Positions 38,488-48,562 of a stretch of DNA of 64,000 nt are shown one piece after another (within the stretch, counting starts at the first letter, position 1; each line of letters opens with the position of its first letter). The DNA lies in contig NZ_CABPSB010000001.1 in NCBI RefSeq assembly GCF_902459655.1, positions 496,001 through 560,000 of the forward strand, read 5' to 3'. The translations under genes and the position numbers were made by a program. A model generated the notes under the pieces. That model saw nothing but the letters and a program-made list of their open reading frames with translations, was not told the DNA's origin and searched no databases. The DNA comes from Pandoraea anhela. GTDB taxonomy: Bacteria > Pseudomonadota > Gammaproteobacteria > Burkholderiales > Burkholderiaceae.

Positions 38488-40380
38488 TCAGATCTCGATC
38501 TTCGTTCCCAGCTCGACCACGCGGTTCGCGGGAATGCTGAAGAAGTCGGTCGGTTTGGCGGCGTTCTGATGCATCCATGCGAACAGGCGTTCGCGCCAGA
38601 TGGACATCCCCGGCAGCTTGGTCGGCACGACCGTCTCGCGCGCGAGGAAGAAAGACGTATCCATCAGTTCGAAGTGCATATCGGTCTTCTCTTCGAGCAG
38701 ATGAAGCACTTCCTTCACATCCGGCGTTTCGTTGAAGCCGAACGTCGCGACCACGCTGAACAACCCGCCCGAATGGTCCTTGACCTCGATGCGGCTGGCG
38801 TCTTCGGCGTACGGCACGTCCAGCGTCCGGAACGTCAGGAAGATCGTGCGTTCATGCAGGATACGGTTGTGTTTGAGGTTGTGCAGCAAACTCACCGGCA
38901 CCAGCGTGTTGCCCCCGGTCAGGTAGATGGCAGTGCCCGCCACGCGATGTGGCGGATGCGCCAGCAGGCCTTGCAGGAACGGTCCCAGCGGAATCCCGTC
39001 GGCGGCCGTACGCTCGCGCAGCAGTTGGCGACCTTTATGCCACGTCATCAGCATGAAGAACAGGAATGCGCCCAGCGCCAGCGGCAGCCAACCGCCCTCC
39101 TCGACCTTGATCAGGTTCGCACCGAAGAACGCGAAGTCGACCACGAGGAAGCCCGTGATGATGAGTGCGACGAGGAACTTGTTCCAGTTCCAGACCTTGA
39201 CCATGACCACGCAGGCGAGAATCGTCGTGATGACCATCGTCGTCGTCACGGCAATGCCGTAAGCCGCTGCCAGATTGCTCGACGACTTGAACGCCAGCAC
39301 GATCCAGATGATGACCAGCAGCAGCGACCAGTTGATCACCGGCATGTAGATCTGACCGATCTCGCGATCCGAGGTGTGGAGAATCTTCATGCGCGGCACG
39401 TAGCCGAGTTGTATTGCCTGGCTCGTGAGCGAAAACGCCCCCGAGATCACCGCTTGCGACGCGATCACGGTCGCGGCCGTCGCCACGATCACGAGCGGCA
39501 GCAGCGCCCAGTCAGGCGCGAGCAGAAAGAAAGGGTTCTCGATGGCCTTCGGATTCGACAGCAGCAACGCGCCCTGACCGAAGTAGTTCAGCGCCAGCGC
39601 GGGGAAAACGAGGACCGACCAGGCAAAACGAATCGGACGAATGCCGAAGTGGCCCATATCCGCATAAAGCGCCTCGGCGCCGGTCAGCACGAGAAACACG
39701 GAACCGAGCACGATATACGCTTGCAGCGCGTGGGTACGGATGAAATGGATGCCGTAGTACGGGTTGATCGCCTTCACGATCTCCGGGGCAAGCACCATGT
39801 TGTAGACGCCCAGCACGCCGAGAATGATGAACCAGAGCACCATGACCGGGCCGAACAGGCGTCCGACCTTCGCGGTGCCGGACTTCTGCATCGAGAAGAG
39901 CACGATCAGGATGACGATCGTGATCGGCAGCACGAACCGGGAGAGCGACGGCGCAGCGATTTCCAGCCCCTCGACCGCCGACATCACGGAGATGGCAGGG
40001 GTAATGACCGCATCGCCATAGAACATGCAGGCGCCGAACATCCCCAGCATCATCAGGACGGAGGCCCATCGGCTGCCGGCCCTCACACTACGCAGGCTAA
40101 GCGCCATGAGCGCGAGCACCCCACCTTCACCGCGGTTGTCCGCGCGCATCACGAACAAGACGTATTTCAGGGAAACGACGATCACCAACGCCCAGAAGAG
40201 CAGCGAGATAATGCCGAACACGGCCTGTTGATCAAACGGAATGCCGTGCTGCGGATCGAAACATTCCTTGAGCGCATAGAGCGGGCTGGTGCCGATATCG
40301 CCGAAGACCACGCCGATGGCCGCCACCATGAGCGCGGGCATGGCCTGAGGGCGCTGCCCGTGTCGAATGTTTTGCGTCAT
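38488..40380 (-). CDS. kup: Low-affinity potassium transporter Kup
   Basis: 630 residues. It is a proton-coupled potassium uptake system in the inner membrane. The N-terminal 440 residues hold about 12 membrane helices, starting with the family signature [20 protein letters not shown] (about 16-35). The hydrophilic C-terminal domain (about 450-630) is cytosolic. Length and the [18 protein letters not shown] segment are typical. It is convergent with the unknown gene at 37569. Confidence 0.95.
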   Translation of the reverse strand: MTQNIRHGQRPQAMPALMVAAIGVVFGDIGTSPLYALKECFDPQHGIPFDQQAVFGIISLLFWALVIVVSLKYVLFVMRADNRGEGGVLALMALSLRSVRAGSRWASVLMMLGMFGACMFYGDAVITPAISVMSAVEGLEIAAPSLSRFVLPITIVILIVLFSMQKSGTAKVGRLFGPVMVLWFIILGVLGVYNMVLAPEIVKAINPYYGIHFIRTHALQAYIVLGSVFLVLTGAEALYADMGHFGIRPIRFAWSVLVFPALALNYFGQGALLLSNPKAIENPFFLLAPDWALLPLVIVATAATVIASQAVISGAFSLTSQAIQLGYVPRMKILHTSDREIGQIYMPVINWSLLLVIIWIVLAFKSSSNLAAAYGIAVTTTMVITTILACVVMVKVWNWNKFLVALIITGFLVVDFAFFGANLIKVEEGGWLPLALGAFLFFMLMTWHKGRQLLRERTAADGIPLGPFLQGLLAHPPHRVAGTAIYLTGGNTLVPVSLLHNLKHNRILHERTIFLTFRTLDVPYAEDASRIEVKDHSGGLFSVVATFGFNETPDVKEVLHLLEEKTDMHFELMDTSFFLARETVVPTKLPGMSIWRERLFAWMHQNAAKPTDFFSIPANRVVELGTKIEI

Positions 40381-40424
40381 AAGGTTTGGGTAATCGCTTT
40401 ATTGCGCTGCACAAAATGGGCGCT

Positions 40425-40430
40425 ATTCTA
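40425..40430 (-). promoter_or_regulatory. Possible -10 box of kup
   Basis: TAGAAT on the minus strand lies 45 bases before the kup ATG. A poor -35 (TGGCGA) is 17 bases upstream. Confidence 0.35.
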
Positions 40431-40691
40431 ACTGGGCGCCGGTTCCCTCGCCAGCCCGGGCAGTTCCTGATCGCCGGGCCTGTGACACGACATGCTCCGC
40501 TAGGATATGACGAGCCGGACGCCGTGACCAGTCCCGCACCGCAAGGGTTTTGCCCATCCCGTATGCCCGGCGGCCTGCCCAAGCGGCACCGCATTTCCAG
40601 TTGCAAATGCGCGACATATGCCGGGCATGCGCGATTCGCGAGTCGACAGCCTCGTCAATTGCGTGTAGCGATGCACCGTCCCAAAACGAAA
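40431..40691. other. Intergenic stretch upstream of kup
   Basis: Together with the flanking promoter and terminator this is a 362-base gap between kup and the DUF2968 gene. Apart from those elements I see only GC-rich sequence and no convincing gene. Confidence 0.5.
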
Positions 40692-40713
40692 AAAGCCGCC
40701 CGAAGGCGGCTTT
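40692..40713 (-). terminator. Rho-independent terminator after the DUF2968 gene
   Basis: A nine-base-pair stem AAAGCCGCC / GGCGGCTTT with a four-base loop. On the minus strand it is followed by TTTCG and TTTT, fitting termination of the gene ending at 40743. Confidence 0.8.
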
Positions 40714-40742
40714 CTCACATATTGGGACATCTGCCCATCGGC

Positions 40743-41468
40743 TTAGCGACGGCGCGAGGTCTTCTTCGACGACCCCTTGACCGAACGCACGAGGTCCGAA
40801 TCGACGCTGTTCTGCTGCGCTTCCAGCGATCGGATCTGCCCCTGCACGTCGCTCAGGCGAATACGCGCCGCGCTACGCTCGGTCTCGAGGGCCGCTGCCT
40901 GCTCACGTACGGCCTGCTGGTTCTGCGCGAGTGCCTGCTCCTGCTGACGCTGGATGGCAAGATCGTTCTGCACGGCGTTCAGACGCGTTTCGCTCTCGGC
41001 CAACTGACGCTCGATCATCGCCTTCTGGGCTTCGAGCTTGATACGGCTGATCTCGACGTCGGCGAGCACCTGCGTCTGATGCACGAAGTCGGCATACAGG
41101 GCCTCGGCCTTCTTCTCATTATTGAGCTTGACCACGCGCCAGAACTGGCCTTCGTGGAACAGGGCGACGTAGTAACCCAGCGTTTGCGGGTAGAACAGCA
41201 GACTTGCGCCATAACGCCCGTTGTAGGTCGTGCGCAGTTCGGTGACTTCCTTGTTCTGAATGCGATCGCGCAGTTCCTGGATCGTGCCAGATGCCGCTGC
41301 CGGGGCGTTAGCCGATTGTGCAGGCACTGCCGGAGCTGCAATTTGCGCGGACGTCGCCCCCGTGACATCACGGACCGCGTCGGCAGCCATCGCTGACGTT
41401 CCCCAGGCTGCCAGGCATGCCACCCCCACGCCCCACCACAACCGCCCCCGGCAATCACTGATTTTCAT
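40743..41468 (-). CDS. DUF2968 family exported coiled-coil protein
   Basis: 241 residues. A signal peptide ends near AMA at 28. A conserved block (about 60-130: TIQELRDRIQNKEVTELRTTYNG, LGYYVALFHEGQFWRVVK) is typical of DUF2968, a family seen in Burkholderiaceae. The C-terminal half is a long coiled coil and ends in a basic tail KGSSKKTSRRR. Function unknown; a periplasmic structural role is plausible. Confidence 0.78.
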   Translation of the reverse strand: MKISDCRGRLWWGVGVACLAAWGTSAMAADAVRDVTGATSAQIAAPAVPAQSANAPAAASGTIQELRDRIQNKEVTELRTTYNGRYGASLLFYPQTLGYYVALFHEGQFWRVVKLNNEKKAEALYADFVHQTQVLADVEISRIKLEAQKAMIERQLAESETRLNAVQNDLAIQRQQEQALAQNQQAVREQAAALETERSAARIRLSDVQGQIRSLEAQQNSVDSDLVRSVKGSSKKTSRRR

Positions 41469-41768
41469 CTGATCTGTTTTCCTGTTATCGACCGGATCGT
41501 TGCACGACCCTTATTCGTCGCATTCATTCGCCACCCCGGACTCCGTCCCGAGGATCTGATACCTGCGTATTTGTGGAATGATAACCGCATGCCCGCAATA
41601 GCCGCCAATTCTATCCATTGAGACGCGCACTTCCAAGCAGGGAATGCGTTATTGTGCCGCCGTGATTTCATCTGTTGATACGGCGCAACTCAAGGCGACC
41701 CCGACTTCCGCCGAGCGGAAACTGCTTGTCGGAAAAATCCCGTCATTGAAAGTCACATCCAGATATTA
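41469..41768. other. Intergenic region between DUF2968 and the sigma-54 activator
   Basis: About 300 bases with lower GC than the neighbours. It should contain the DUF2968 promoter. I see no convincing gene or clear promoter boxes. Confidence 0.5.
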
Positions 41769-41804
41769 CCCACGCACGACGCGTGGGGTTCAACCCCGCG
41801 TGGG
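41769..41804 (-). terminator. Nested hairpin after the sigma-54 activator
   Basis: Outer arms CCCACGC / GCGTGGG enclose an inner GGGGTTCAACCCC hairpin, seven bases past the stop. An alternative pairing with the first GCGTGGG is possible. The T tract is weak. Confidence 0.55.
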
Positions 41805-41811
41805 ACGGGGC

Positions 41812-43215
41812 TCATCCCTCGAACTCGCTGGCCAGCTCCGAGTCGTTGCCGAGAATCTGATATTTGCGCATCTTTTCCCACAGGACCTTACGGCTGATGC
41901 CCAGCGCATTGGCGGTGTCCTGCCGCCGCCAGCCGTTCGCATCGAGCGCCGCGACGATCCGCGCGCGCTCGGTAGCATCCCAGCGGGCGCGTTCGCGATC
42001 GCCCGGCCCGCCGCCGCGCGAGGCGTCGTCGGGTCGCGCCACCGAGCCCATCGACAGGGCGTCGAAGATCGGTCGGATACGGCGCTCGTCCCAGCCGCCC
42101 AGTTGCCGGTAGATGATGCCCACGCGCTCGGCAATATTGCGCATCTCACGCACATTCCCGGGAAACAGCCCGCCCTCGACCAGTTCGCGCAGCCAGCCGG
42201 GCACCTGCGCCCCGATCTCGCTATCGCCGACGACCTTGCCGAGATACGCGGTGAAAACGGCCAGCTTGTCGACCGGCCCGCGCTCTTCAAGACTGGGGAT
42301 GTGCAACTCGATCACCGCCAGACGATAAAACAGGTCGGCACGGAACAATTCGTCGCGCACCATAGACTTAAGGTTCTTGTTGGTCGCCGCCACCAGACGG
42401 AAGTCGAGCTTCACGGGCTGCGCGGACCCCAGGCGCGTCACCGCGCTGTCTTCCAGCACCCGAAGCAACTTGACCTGCTGGTACAGCGGCAAGTCGCCGA
42501 TTTCGTCGAGAAAGAGCGTGCCGTCGTTGGCCTGTTCGAAATAGCCCTTGTGCGAGTAAAGCGCTCCCGTGAACGCACCTTTGGCGTGACCGAAGAAGTG
42601 GGACTCGAACAGGCCGTCGGGAATCGCCCCGCAGTTCACTGCAACAAAGGGCCCTTTCCCGTAATGACTCTGCTTGTCGTGCAGCAAACGCGCGATGCGC
42701 TCCTTGCCCACGCCGGTCTCTCCATGGATCAGGACGTTCGAATCGCAATCGGCGAAAGCGTCCACCTCGGCAAGCAGGCCGAGCATGGCGCTCGACTGCG
42801 CAACGAGCGGGTCGGTCGGCGTGGGCGCCTGATCGGCCTCGGCGATTGCGCCGGAGAGTTTGAAGATGAGCGTGCGCAGTTCCGCACCGGAGAAATCCAG
42901 CGTGAGAATGTTGCTGTACTCGGGCGGGAATACCCGTCCGTCGTTCTCGCGCGGGGTTGTCGCGACCCAGATCACCGGCATGCCGTGGCCGAGCTGCCAT
43001 TCGTTCGCATTGGTCGACGCGCCCTCGATCACGGACACGCTCACGACCGCGATGGACGGACGCGCACGAGTGCGCTCGCGCGACAGGTCGATGCCATCGG
43101 CGCGAATGACTTCCATGTCGAAGCTCGCGAGGCAGTGGGACACACGGTCGGCAATATCCGACTTGCCCTCCCACACGTACACGTCGAGATCTTCACGTAC
43201 TGGCTTGCTTTTCAT
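41812..43215 (-). CDS. Sigma-54-dependent transcriptional activator with degenerate receiver domain
   Basis: 467 residues. The AAA+ domain has Walker A GETGVGKE (165-172), the sigma-54 contact loop GAFTGA (213-218) and Walker B FLDEIGDL (235-242). A Fis-type HTH is at 416-452 ([20 protein letters not shown]). The N-terminal 125 residues look like a response-regulator receiver, but the strand that should end in the phosphorylated Asp reads SIAVVSVSV, so it is probably not phosphorylated, as in FleQ-like regulators. ATG 43215 is chosen from the domain start. It lies directly downstream of the Tad locus, and regulators of this type occur beside tad genes in related bacteria. Confidence 0.9.
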   Translation of the reverse strand: MKSKPVREDLDVYVWEGKSDIADRVSHCLASFDMEVIRADGIDLSRERTRARPSIAVVSVSVIEGASTNANEWQLGHGMPVIWVATTPRENDGRVFPPEYSNILTLDFSGAELRTLIFKLSGAIAEADQAPTPTDPLVAQSSAMLGLLAEVDAFADCDSNVLIHGETGVGKERIARLLHDKQSHYGKGPFVAVNCGAIPDGLFESHFFGHAKGAFTGALYSHKGYFEQANDGTLFLDEIGDLPLYQQVKLLRVLEDSAVTRLGSAQPVKLDFRLVAATNKNLKSMVRDELFRADLFYRLAVIELHIPSLEERGPVDKLAVFTAYLGKVVGDSEIGAQVPGWLRELVEGGLFPGNVREMRNIAERVGIIYRQLGGWDERRIRPIFDALSMGSVARPDDASRGGGPGDRERARWDATERARIVAALDANGWRRQDTANALGISRKVLWEKMRKYQILGNDSELASEFEG

Positions 43216-43472
43216 GCTTATCCGCTCGTTGGCGAACGCCCCCCGGCGTTCGTCATGATGAAGTTCAGTGCGCTGGCCCGGCCCCATTTCGGGCATCACT
43301 GATCGTTTTGTTCGTCATGCGCTGCGTCAACTCCCTCTTGCCCGGCATCTTCGATCGCTGCGACGCCGCCACGCCCCCGACACCCGTGACACCCGTGTCG
43401 TCCAGGACATCTGCGACATCCGAAACGTCGTGCGCATCACCACCGCTGCGTCTCGACAGTCTCGGCAGTCTC

Positions 43473-43498
43473 GGCGCCCTCACCCGCGTTCGGGCGCC
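43473..43498 (-). terminator. Possible terminator at the end of the Tad locus
   Basis: A seven-base-pair stem GGCGCCC / GGGCGCC with a 12-base loop is directly after the tadG stop. There is no T tract, so read-through into the activator gene is possible. Confidence 0.4.
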
Positions 43499-43499
43499 G

Positions 43500-45626
43500 C
43501 TAATACACCAGTTGCACCAGCCCGTTCTGACAATTGATGCTGTCCACCGTGACCGTCGTCATGCCCAACGTGATACCCAGCGACGACAGCAGGGTGTTGA
43601 GCACGTTGCTCAACGGCGTGAGCAGCGGATTGAGCAAGGTGTACAGCACACTGCCGAGCACCGGTGAAATATCCGAGGTCCCGATCGAGCCCGAGACCGC
43701 ATTGATGCGGCACTGGTTGGCGTTGCCCGACAGATTGCACAGCAAATCGGAGACGCCGCCGAGCAACCCCGTCACGATGCCGCCCAGGGTGTTGACGAGT
43801 CCTGTGACCAGCCCCCCCACGCCGCCCACCACCTGCGGCAGATTGAGCGAGAGCACGCCGCCAAGCGTCGTGCCCAGCGCGTTGGTCGTCGTCTTCAAGC
43901 CGGCGGCGGCCGTACTCAGGAAAGCGTTGACTGTGGAAATCGACGACCCGGCGAGTGCGAACGGCACGTTGTTCACCAGCCCGGTGCCGATGGTGCCCGA
44001 CGTCGACGTTCCGCCTGCGCTCACATCGAGCGAGAGGCCCGTGAGCAATGCGCTCACGATCTGACTCAGATTCACGCTCGACCCGATCGGCCCGACTTTC
44101 TGCGGGAACGGGCCGGTGAAGGTGATCGGCGCGGGCGAGTTCGTCACGAGCGACAGGTTGACGTTCGCCCCGACGTTGATGAGGCCGAGCAGCGTCGCGA
44201 TATTCGTGCGCTGGGTCATGAGCGTGGTGCAGCTCGCCGGGTTGGTCTGCACGTTGACGCCTGGCGCGGTGCCGCCCACACACACGTTCACCAATCCGGA
44301 GTTGACCTGTAACGTGGTCGATGGCGTGGCGCCGCATTGCAGGGCCGTCACGGTCGCGGTCGACTGGGCCACTTCAAGCACCAGCGGCAGATTCAGTTGC
44401 GTGCCCACGGCACTGAGAATTCCGGCGAGCGGCCCCGCCGACGACGCCGCCGAGTTGACCGTCAGAAACAACCGCACCTGTGCGGTCGTCGCCGTGGCAC
44501 CGACCCCGCCCACGCCGATCTGCGGCGGGGAGATCACTCGCGCCACGACAGACACGGTGCCGCCGAGAATCGAGAGCGACGGAACGGCGACCGCGTTATT
44601 GCCGTTCGCCCCGACCACGGCGGCGGTAATCAGATCGGAGACGCCGACATTTGCGCTCAGCGCGTTCGCCGCGCCGACCCCGGCGGCATCGATATTCGCG
44701 ATGACGCCGGGCGACGTCGCAGTGCCGAGCAGGTTGACGGGCAAGTTCAGCACGGGGCTGTTCGCGAACACGTTGATGAGGTTGTTCATCGCGGTGACGG
44801 ATACGGACAGCGCGCCGTTCTGCGTGGCGAGCGCCGTATTCGTCGCATTCAGCAACGAGCCTACCGTGAGATTCTTCACGGCGGCCACGCCCGAGAGCGA
44901 TGCGACACTGACGTCACCCGTCACCGGCACGCCCAGCGCCTGCAACAGCCCCTTGGGCGTGATGTTCACCCCCACGAGCTGCTGCGCTGCGCCGACGTAC
45001 AGCGACGGCGTGATACCGATCGAACTGAGCAACGGCGCGAGCACCGAATTGTTGGCGTTGAGCGCCAGCAGTCCGGAATCGACGGTGAACGTGACGACCG
45101 CAGGCGCTTTGCGCGCAATGGCATTGGCCGCAATCGTGCGTGTGCCCGCCAGTTGGAAGAACGACGGCACACCGAGCGTAAGCGTGACCGAGACGGCGTT
45201 GCCGCTCGCCGCGTTCGCAGACGTTGCCGCAACAAAGGTGCCGGGCGTGCTCGACGACGCCGCCGACGTGGTCCAGATGCCGCACGACGTCGCGACGGTC
45301 AGCCCCGTGACGTTGCTACCGAGGTTCGATGTCACGTTCGCGCGCGCCACGGTGTCGTACGACGTCGCGTTGGCGCATCCCGGCAGCGTTTGCGCGCCCG
45401 CGAGCGCCGCCATATCGGCCGTGCGTTGCAGATCGCGTCGCTTCATGAACGCATAGCCGGCATCGATCGCGAATGCCAGGATCAGCACCACGATCAGGAA
45501 GATGAAGGCGAGGATCGGCACCGAGCCGCGCTGACGCGCCGGGAGCCATCCCGAACGCCGCTCACCCCTGCCCGGTGACGTGACGGCCGCTGTCTTCGTT
45601 GAGCGCCCATGCGCACGCGCTTTCAT
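43500..45626 (-). CDS. tadG: TadG-family Flp pilus assembly protein
   Basis: 708 residues. The N-terminal TadG/TadE-like segment RQRGSVPILAFIFLIVVLILAFAIDAGYAF (in two parts here: RQRGSVPILAF and the following membrane helix, about 32-60) precedes RRDLQRTADMAALAGAQ, the classic pilus-assembly N-terminal pattern. The long remainder is rich in Val, Thr, Ser, Asn and Leu, with repeats ending in VTGL, typical of an extracytoplasmic beta-rich domain. It is last in the Tad gene order. Its start is six bases after the DUF3613 gene stop. Confidence 0.88.
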   Translation of the reverse strand: MKARAHGRSTKTAAVTSPGRGERRSGWLPARQRGSVPILAFIFLIVVLILAFAIDAGYAFMKRRDLQRTADMAALAGAQTLPGCANATSYDTVARANVTSNLGSNVTGLTVATSCGIWTTSAASSSTPGTFVAATSANAASGNAVSVTLTLGVPSFFQLAGTRTIAANAIARKAPAVVTFTVDSGLLALNANNSVLAPLLSSIGITPSLYVGAAQQLVGVNITPKGLLQALGVPVTGDVSVASLSGVAAVKNLTVGSLLNATNTALATQNGALSVSVTAMNNLINVFANSPVLNLPVNLLGTATSPGVIANIDAAGVGAANALSANVGVSDLITAAVVGANGNNAVAVPSLSILGGTVSVVARVISPPQIGVGGVGATATTAQVRLFLTVNSAASSAGPLAGILSAVGTQLNLPLVLEVAQSTATVTALQCGATPSTTLQVNSGLVNVCVGGTAPGVNVQTNPASCTTLMTQRTNIATLLGLINVGANVNLSLVTNSPAPITFTGPFPQKVGPIGSSVNLSQIVSALLTGLSLDVSAGGTSTSGTIGTGLVNNVPFALAGSSISTVNAFLSTAAAGLKTTTNALGTTLGGVLSLNLPQVVGGVGGLVTGLVNTLGGIVTGLLGGVSDLLCNLSGNANQCRINAVSGSIGTSDISPVLGSVLYTLLNPLLTPLSNVLNTLLSSLGITLGMTTVTVDSINCQNGLVQLVY

Positions 45627-45632
45627 GACGCA

Positions 45633-46256
45633 TCACTGGCTCGCGCCAGCCCCCGCCGATGTTGCAGGAGCCCCACCTCCACCGCCGCCACCGCCGCCTA
45701 CGCCGTCACTCTGGATCATCGTCGCGAAGAATGCGGGGATCGGGTAATTAAAGCTGTCCAGATAACGACGGTAGGCGCGCGATGCGGTCGCACCGAGCAT
45801 CGGCAGCCCGGGTCCGGCAGCGAGATTGTTCCTCTGCACCGCCAGCAATGCCTCGGTTTCGTCGCCCAGCATGCCGTCGCGGGCGGGTTCGCCGACGCGC
45901 GGCGGCGCGGTACGACGCACGACGTTGGACGGGGTGCGCGCTGCCTCCTGCGCGACCGGGGCCTGCCCGCTCGTGCCGGCAACGGCGGACGCCTGCGCAA
46001 ACGTCTGCACAGATGGCTGGAGAGCCGGCGTGACAGACGATGTGACCGACGTTGTTGCCGACGGCGATGCCACGGCCCGCGCGTCGTCGCCGCCCATCGC
46101 CCCGGTGAGCGGCGTGTTGCTTTGCGCCACCGCCCCACCGCTACAGAGCGCGAACACGGCCAGTCCGATCTGCGCGAACCGTGCGGACCGGGGCGTGCGG
46201 GGTACCGGCACCAGCCGGGCGCCCGATTTTTCCTGAAGTGTCTGGCCTGCCATCAT
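45633..46256 (-). CDS. DUF3613 protein of the Tad locus
   Basis: 207 residues. A signal peptide (about 20-45, ending GGAVAQ) is followed by a low-complexity Ala/Thr/Ser region. The C-terminal DUF3613 block reads GDETEALLAVQ, ASRAYRRYLDSFNYPIPAFF. A Gly-rich tail follows. Proteins with this domain recur in beta-proteobacterial tad clusters; function unknown. ATG 46256 (or 46253) has AGGGAG five bases upstream. Confidence 0.75.
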   Translation of the reverse strand: MMAGQTLQEKSGARLVPVPRTPRSARFAQIGLAVFALCSGGAVAQSNTPLTGAMGGDDARAVASPSATTSVTSSVTPALQPSVQTFAQASAVAGTSGQAPVAQEAARTPSNVVRRTAPPRVGEPARDGMLGDETEALLAVQRNNLAAGPGLPMLGATASRAYRRYLDSFNYPIPAFFATMIQSDGVGGGGGGGGGAPATSAGAGASQ

Positions 46257-46354
46257 CCCATCTCCCTGAGGTTGCGCGATTGGCAACGCGTGTCCTGCCA
46301 TGACCCCGACGACGCAGGCGAGCGCTCGGCGGCGATCAACGCCGCCGCCACGCC

Positions 46355-47473
46355 TCACTGCGAGTGCGCGAAGCGATCGAGCATCGACGTCGGCATATCG
46401 CTACGCGTGGCCTCGCCCGCGCGCGCGAGCTTGGCATCCGACGTCGCCACCTTCGTCGGTGCGGGTGCTGGCGACGCCGCCGTTTGCTGCGCAGCGTTCG
46501 TCGTACCCGGTGCGAGACGCACGACGACCGGCGCGCCGGCCGCCGCATCCGCACGCGATACCGTCGTCGCGACCGGCGCCGCCGCCGGAACCAGCGACGC
46601 TGCCGCCTGTGCCGCCGCGCGTGCAGCCGCCGCGTCCGCCGCCTGTTTGCGCGCCTGGGTATGTGCCCGGATGTCGGCAGCGAGCTTGTTGATGGCGTCG
46701 CGTGTGGCCTGCGGCATCTTGGCGCTGGTCATCATGTCTTCGGCGCGCGAGCGGTCGCCCGTCACCACCAGATACACCGCGAGATTGCTGAGCACCTTGC
46801 GGCTGTCCGGCTTGAGTTCGGCCGCCTGCGCGAGCGGCACGCGAGCGCCCGCCGCATCGCCGTTATTAAGCAAGGCAAAGCCCAGATCGCTCAGATAAAA
46901 CGCCTCGGTCGGCGCGCGGTTCACCGCCTCGCGAAGCGCCTGAGCGGCTCCCGCGTAGTCTTTTCGCTGCGCCGCCACGAGCCCGATGCCGTGCCACGCG
47001 GCCGCCGCTTCGTTGCTGCCCAGCAGCGCGCGATAGGCCTGCTCGGCCGGCTCCGGCTGCCCGGTCTCGCGCAACGCGTCGGCGCGCAGAATGTCGACGT
47101 CGGGCGCGGCGCCGTACTGAATCCGGAACTGCTCGATGTGGGCGAGCGAGGCGAAATACGACCCTTGCTCCTGCGACTGGCGAATCATCGACAGATACAA
47201 CTCGCGCGTATCGGGCTTGGCTGCCTTGGCGCGCTCCTCGTCGTTCTGCTGCGCCTGCATGAGGGCCGCAGCCGACGGCGCACCATAGCCGCCCAGCGTC
47301 GGCCCACTGCTGCACCCGGTCAGCACCACCACGCTCAGCCCGGCGCATAGGCCGTTACACAGCCCGGCCAACAGCCTGGTACGCGGCGCCGGCTTCAGCG
47401 AAGCCGGCCCGAAAGGCTCCCGTCTCGCGCTGCGAGGCACCGGGGGCAGCACGTCTTGCGTCTGGATCGGCAT
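46355..47473 (-). CDS. tadD: TadD, TPR lipoprotein of the Tad system
   Basis: 372 residues. A long basic N-terminal region leads into a lipoprotein signal with lipobox VLTGC (about 53). TPR repeats follow (EPAEQAYRALLGSNEAAAAWHGIG, DYAGAAQALREAVNRAPTEAFYLSDLG, NLAVYLVVTGDRSRAEDM). TadD is a pilotin-like outer-membrane partner of the secretin. The C-terminus is Ala-rich. A TTG six bases upstream would overlap the tadC stop; ATG 47473 is preferred. Confidence 0.87.
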   Translation of the reverse strand: MPIQTQDVLPPVPRSARREPFGPASLKPAPRTRLLAGLCNGLCAGLSVVVLTGCSSGPTLGGYGAPSAAALMQAQQNDEERAKAAKPDTRELYLSMIRQSQEQGSYFASLAHIEQFRIQYGAAPDVDILRADALRETGQPEPAEQAYRALLGSNEAAAAWHGIGLVAAQRKDYAGAAQALREAVNRAPTEAFYLSDLGFALLNNGDAAGARVPLAQAAELKPDSRKVLSNLAVYLVVTGDRSRAEDMMTSAKMPQATRDAINKLAADIRAHTQARKQAADAAAARAAAQAAASLVPAAAPVATTVSRADAAAGAPVVVRLAPGTTNAAQQTAASPAPAPTKVATSDAKLARAGEATRSDMPTSMLDRFAHSQ

Positions 47474-47475
47474 GG

Positions 47476-48516
47476 TCAATTCATGGCCTCCATGGATTTG
47501 GTCAGCGACAGAATCGCGGGCCCCGCGACCACGAGCATCAGCGCCGGCAACAGCGTGAGCATCATGGCCAGCGTCATCTTCACCGTGAGTTTGCCGATGC
47601 GCTCCTTCATGGTCTGACGACGCTGCTCGCGCAGGCGGTCGCTGAATTGTTGCAACGGTTCCTGCACCGCGCCGCCGTGCTGCTCGACCTGCACGATCAG
47701 CCGCACGAGCGCACGCAGGTCGTCGTTATCGTAGACCTCGCGCAACCGCCCCATCGACGCCTCGCGGCCGCGCCCCGAAGCGTACTGCCGGTTCGCGACC
47801 TCGAACTCCTTCGACAGAATCGGCAGCACCTCACGAAAATCGGAAACCACCACGTACAGGCTCTGGTCCATCGACAGGCCCACGCCCTGCAACAGACGCA
47901 GCAAATCGATGAGCAGCGGCAGTTCGTCGACCAGATCGCGACGACGCTGGCCCGCCTTGCGCTGGACGTAGAACTTCGGCGCCAGCAATCCTGCTCCCGC
48001 CGCGCCGATCAGACGCAGTATCGTGCCGAGGCCGCCGTCGCCGGCAAACCACAGCCACACGAGCAACGGCAGCACGAGCGCCAGCGCCACTCTCGAAAAG
48101 ATGAACAGCGACTTGGCCCGCACGCTGTCGTAACCGCATTGCGCAAGCAGCAGGCGGTCTTCCGCCGCGATCAGGCTCTGCCCGAGGCGCGTCTCCGACC
48201 ATTGCTTGCCGAGCGCCGCCGCGCGATCGAGCAACGAGCGCCAGCCCCGCTGGCGGCCCTCCGTCGTCTGCGTCGATTCGTCATCGCGATTCGCACCGGT
48301 CTGACGCAGGCCGGCCGGCGCCGTGGCGGCCCGCAGCGCCGCGAGCGCCTGTTGCTGGCGGCTCGCCAGCACCTGATCGATCATGCGGCCGCTGCGTCCC
48401 TGGCGCATCGCGCGCAACAAGATGGCCGATGCCGCCAGCAGCAGACCTGCCGCGACCATGAGCAGGCCGAGCATCATCCACGTTTGCGAATCAGCCGACA
48501 GGGACGACAGGTTCAT
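47476..48516 (-). CDS. tadC: TadC, inner-membrane platform protein
   Basis: 346 residues. A type II secretion F (GspF-like) domain protein. Membrane helices at about 14-38, 145-165, 170-190 and near the C-terminus (MMLTLLPALMLVVAGPAIL). The GspF core is at about 205-330 (DELPLLIDLLRLLQGVGLSMDQSL, GRLREVYDNDDLRALV). It forms the platform with TadB for the CpaF ATPase. Its stop is two bases before tadD. Confidence 0.9.
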   Translation of the reverse strand: MNLSSLSADSQTWMMLGLLMVAAGLLLAASAILLRAMRQGRSGRMIDQVLASRQQQALAALRAATAPAGLRQTGANRDDESTQTTEGRQRGWRSLLDRAAALGKQWSETRLGQSLIAAEDRLLLAQCGYDSVRAKSLFIFSRVALALVLPLLVWLWFAGDGGLGTILRLIGAAGAGLLAPKFYVQRKAGQRRRDLVDELPLLIDLLRLLQGVGLSMDQSLYVVVSDFREVLPILSKEFEVANRQYASGRGREASMGRLREVYDNDDLRALVRLIVQVEQHGGAVQEPLQQFSDRLREQRRQTMKERIGKLTVKMTLAMMLTLLPALMLVVAGPAILSLTKSMEAMN

Positions 48517-48562
48517 GTGCGAGATCCTTGTGCTTCGCGATATCGACGACGCAACGCGCCGC

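Noticed and set aside
38485-40431. 648-codon open frame opposite kup
   Set aside because: It mirrors a membrane transporter and is full of His, Arg and Gln, as expected for the complement of hydrophobic codons.
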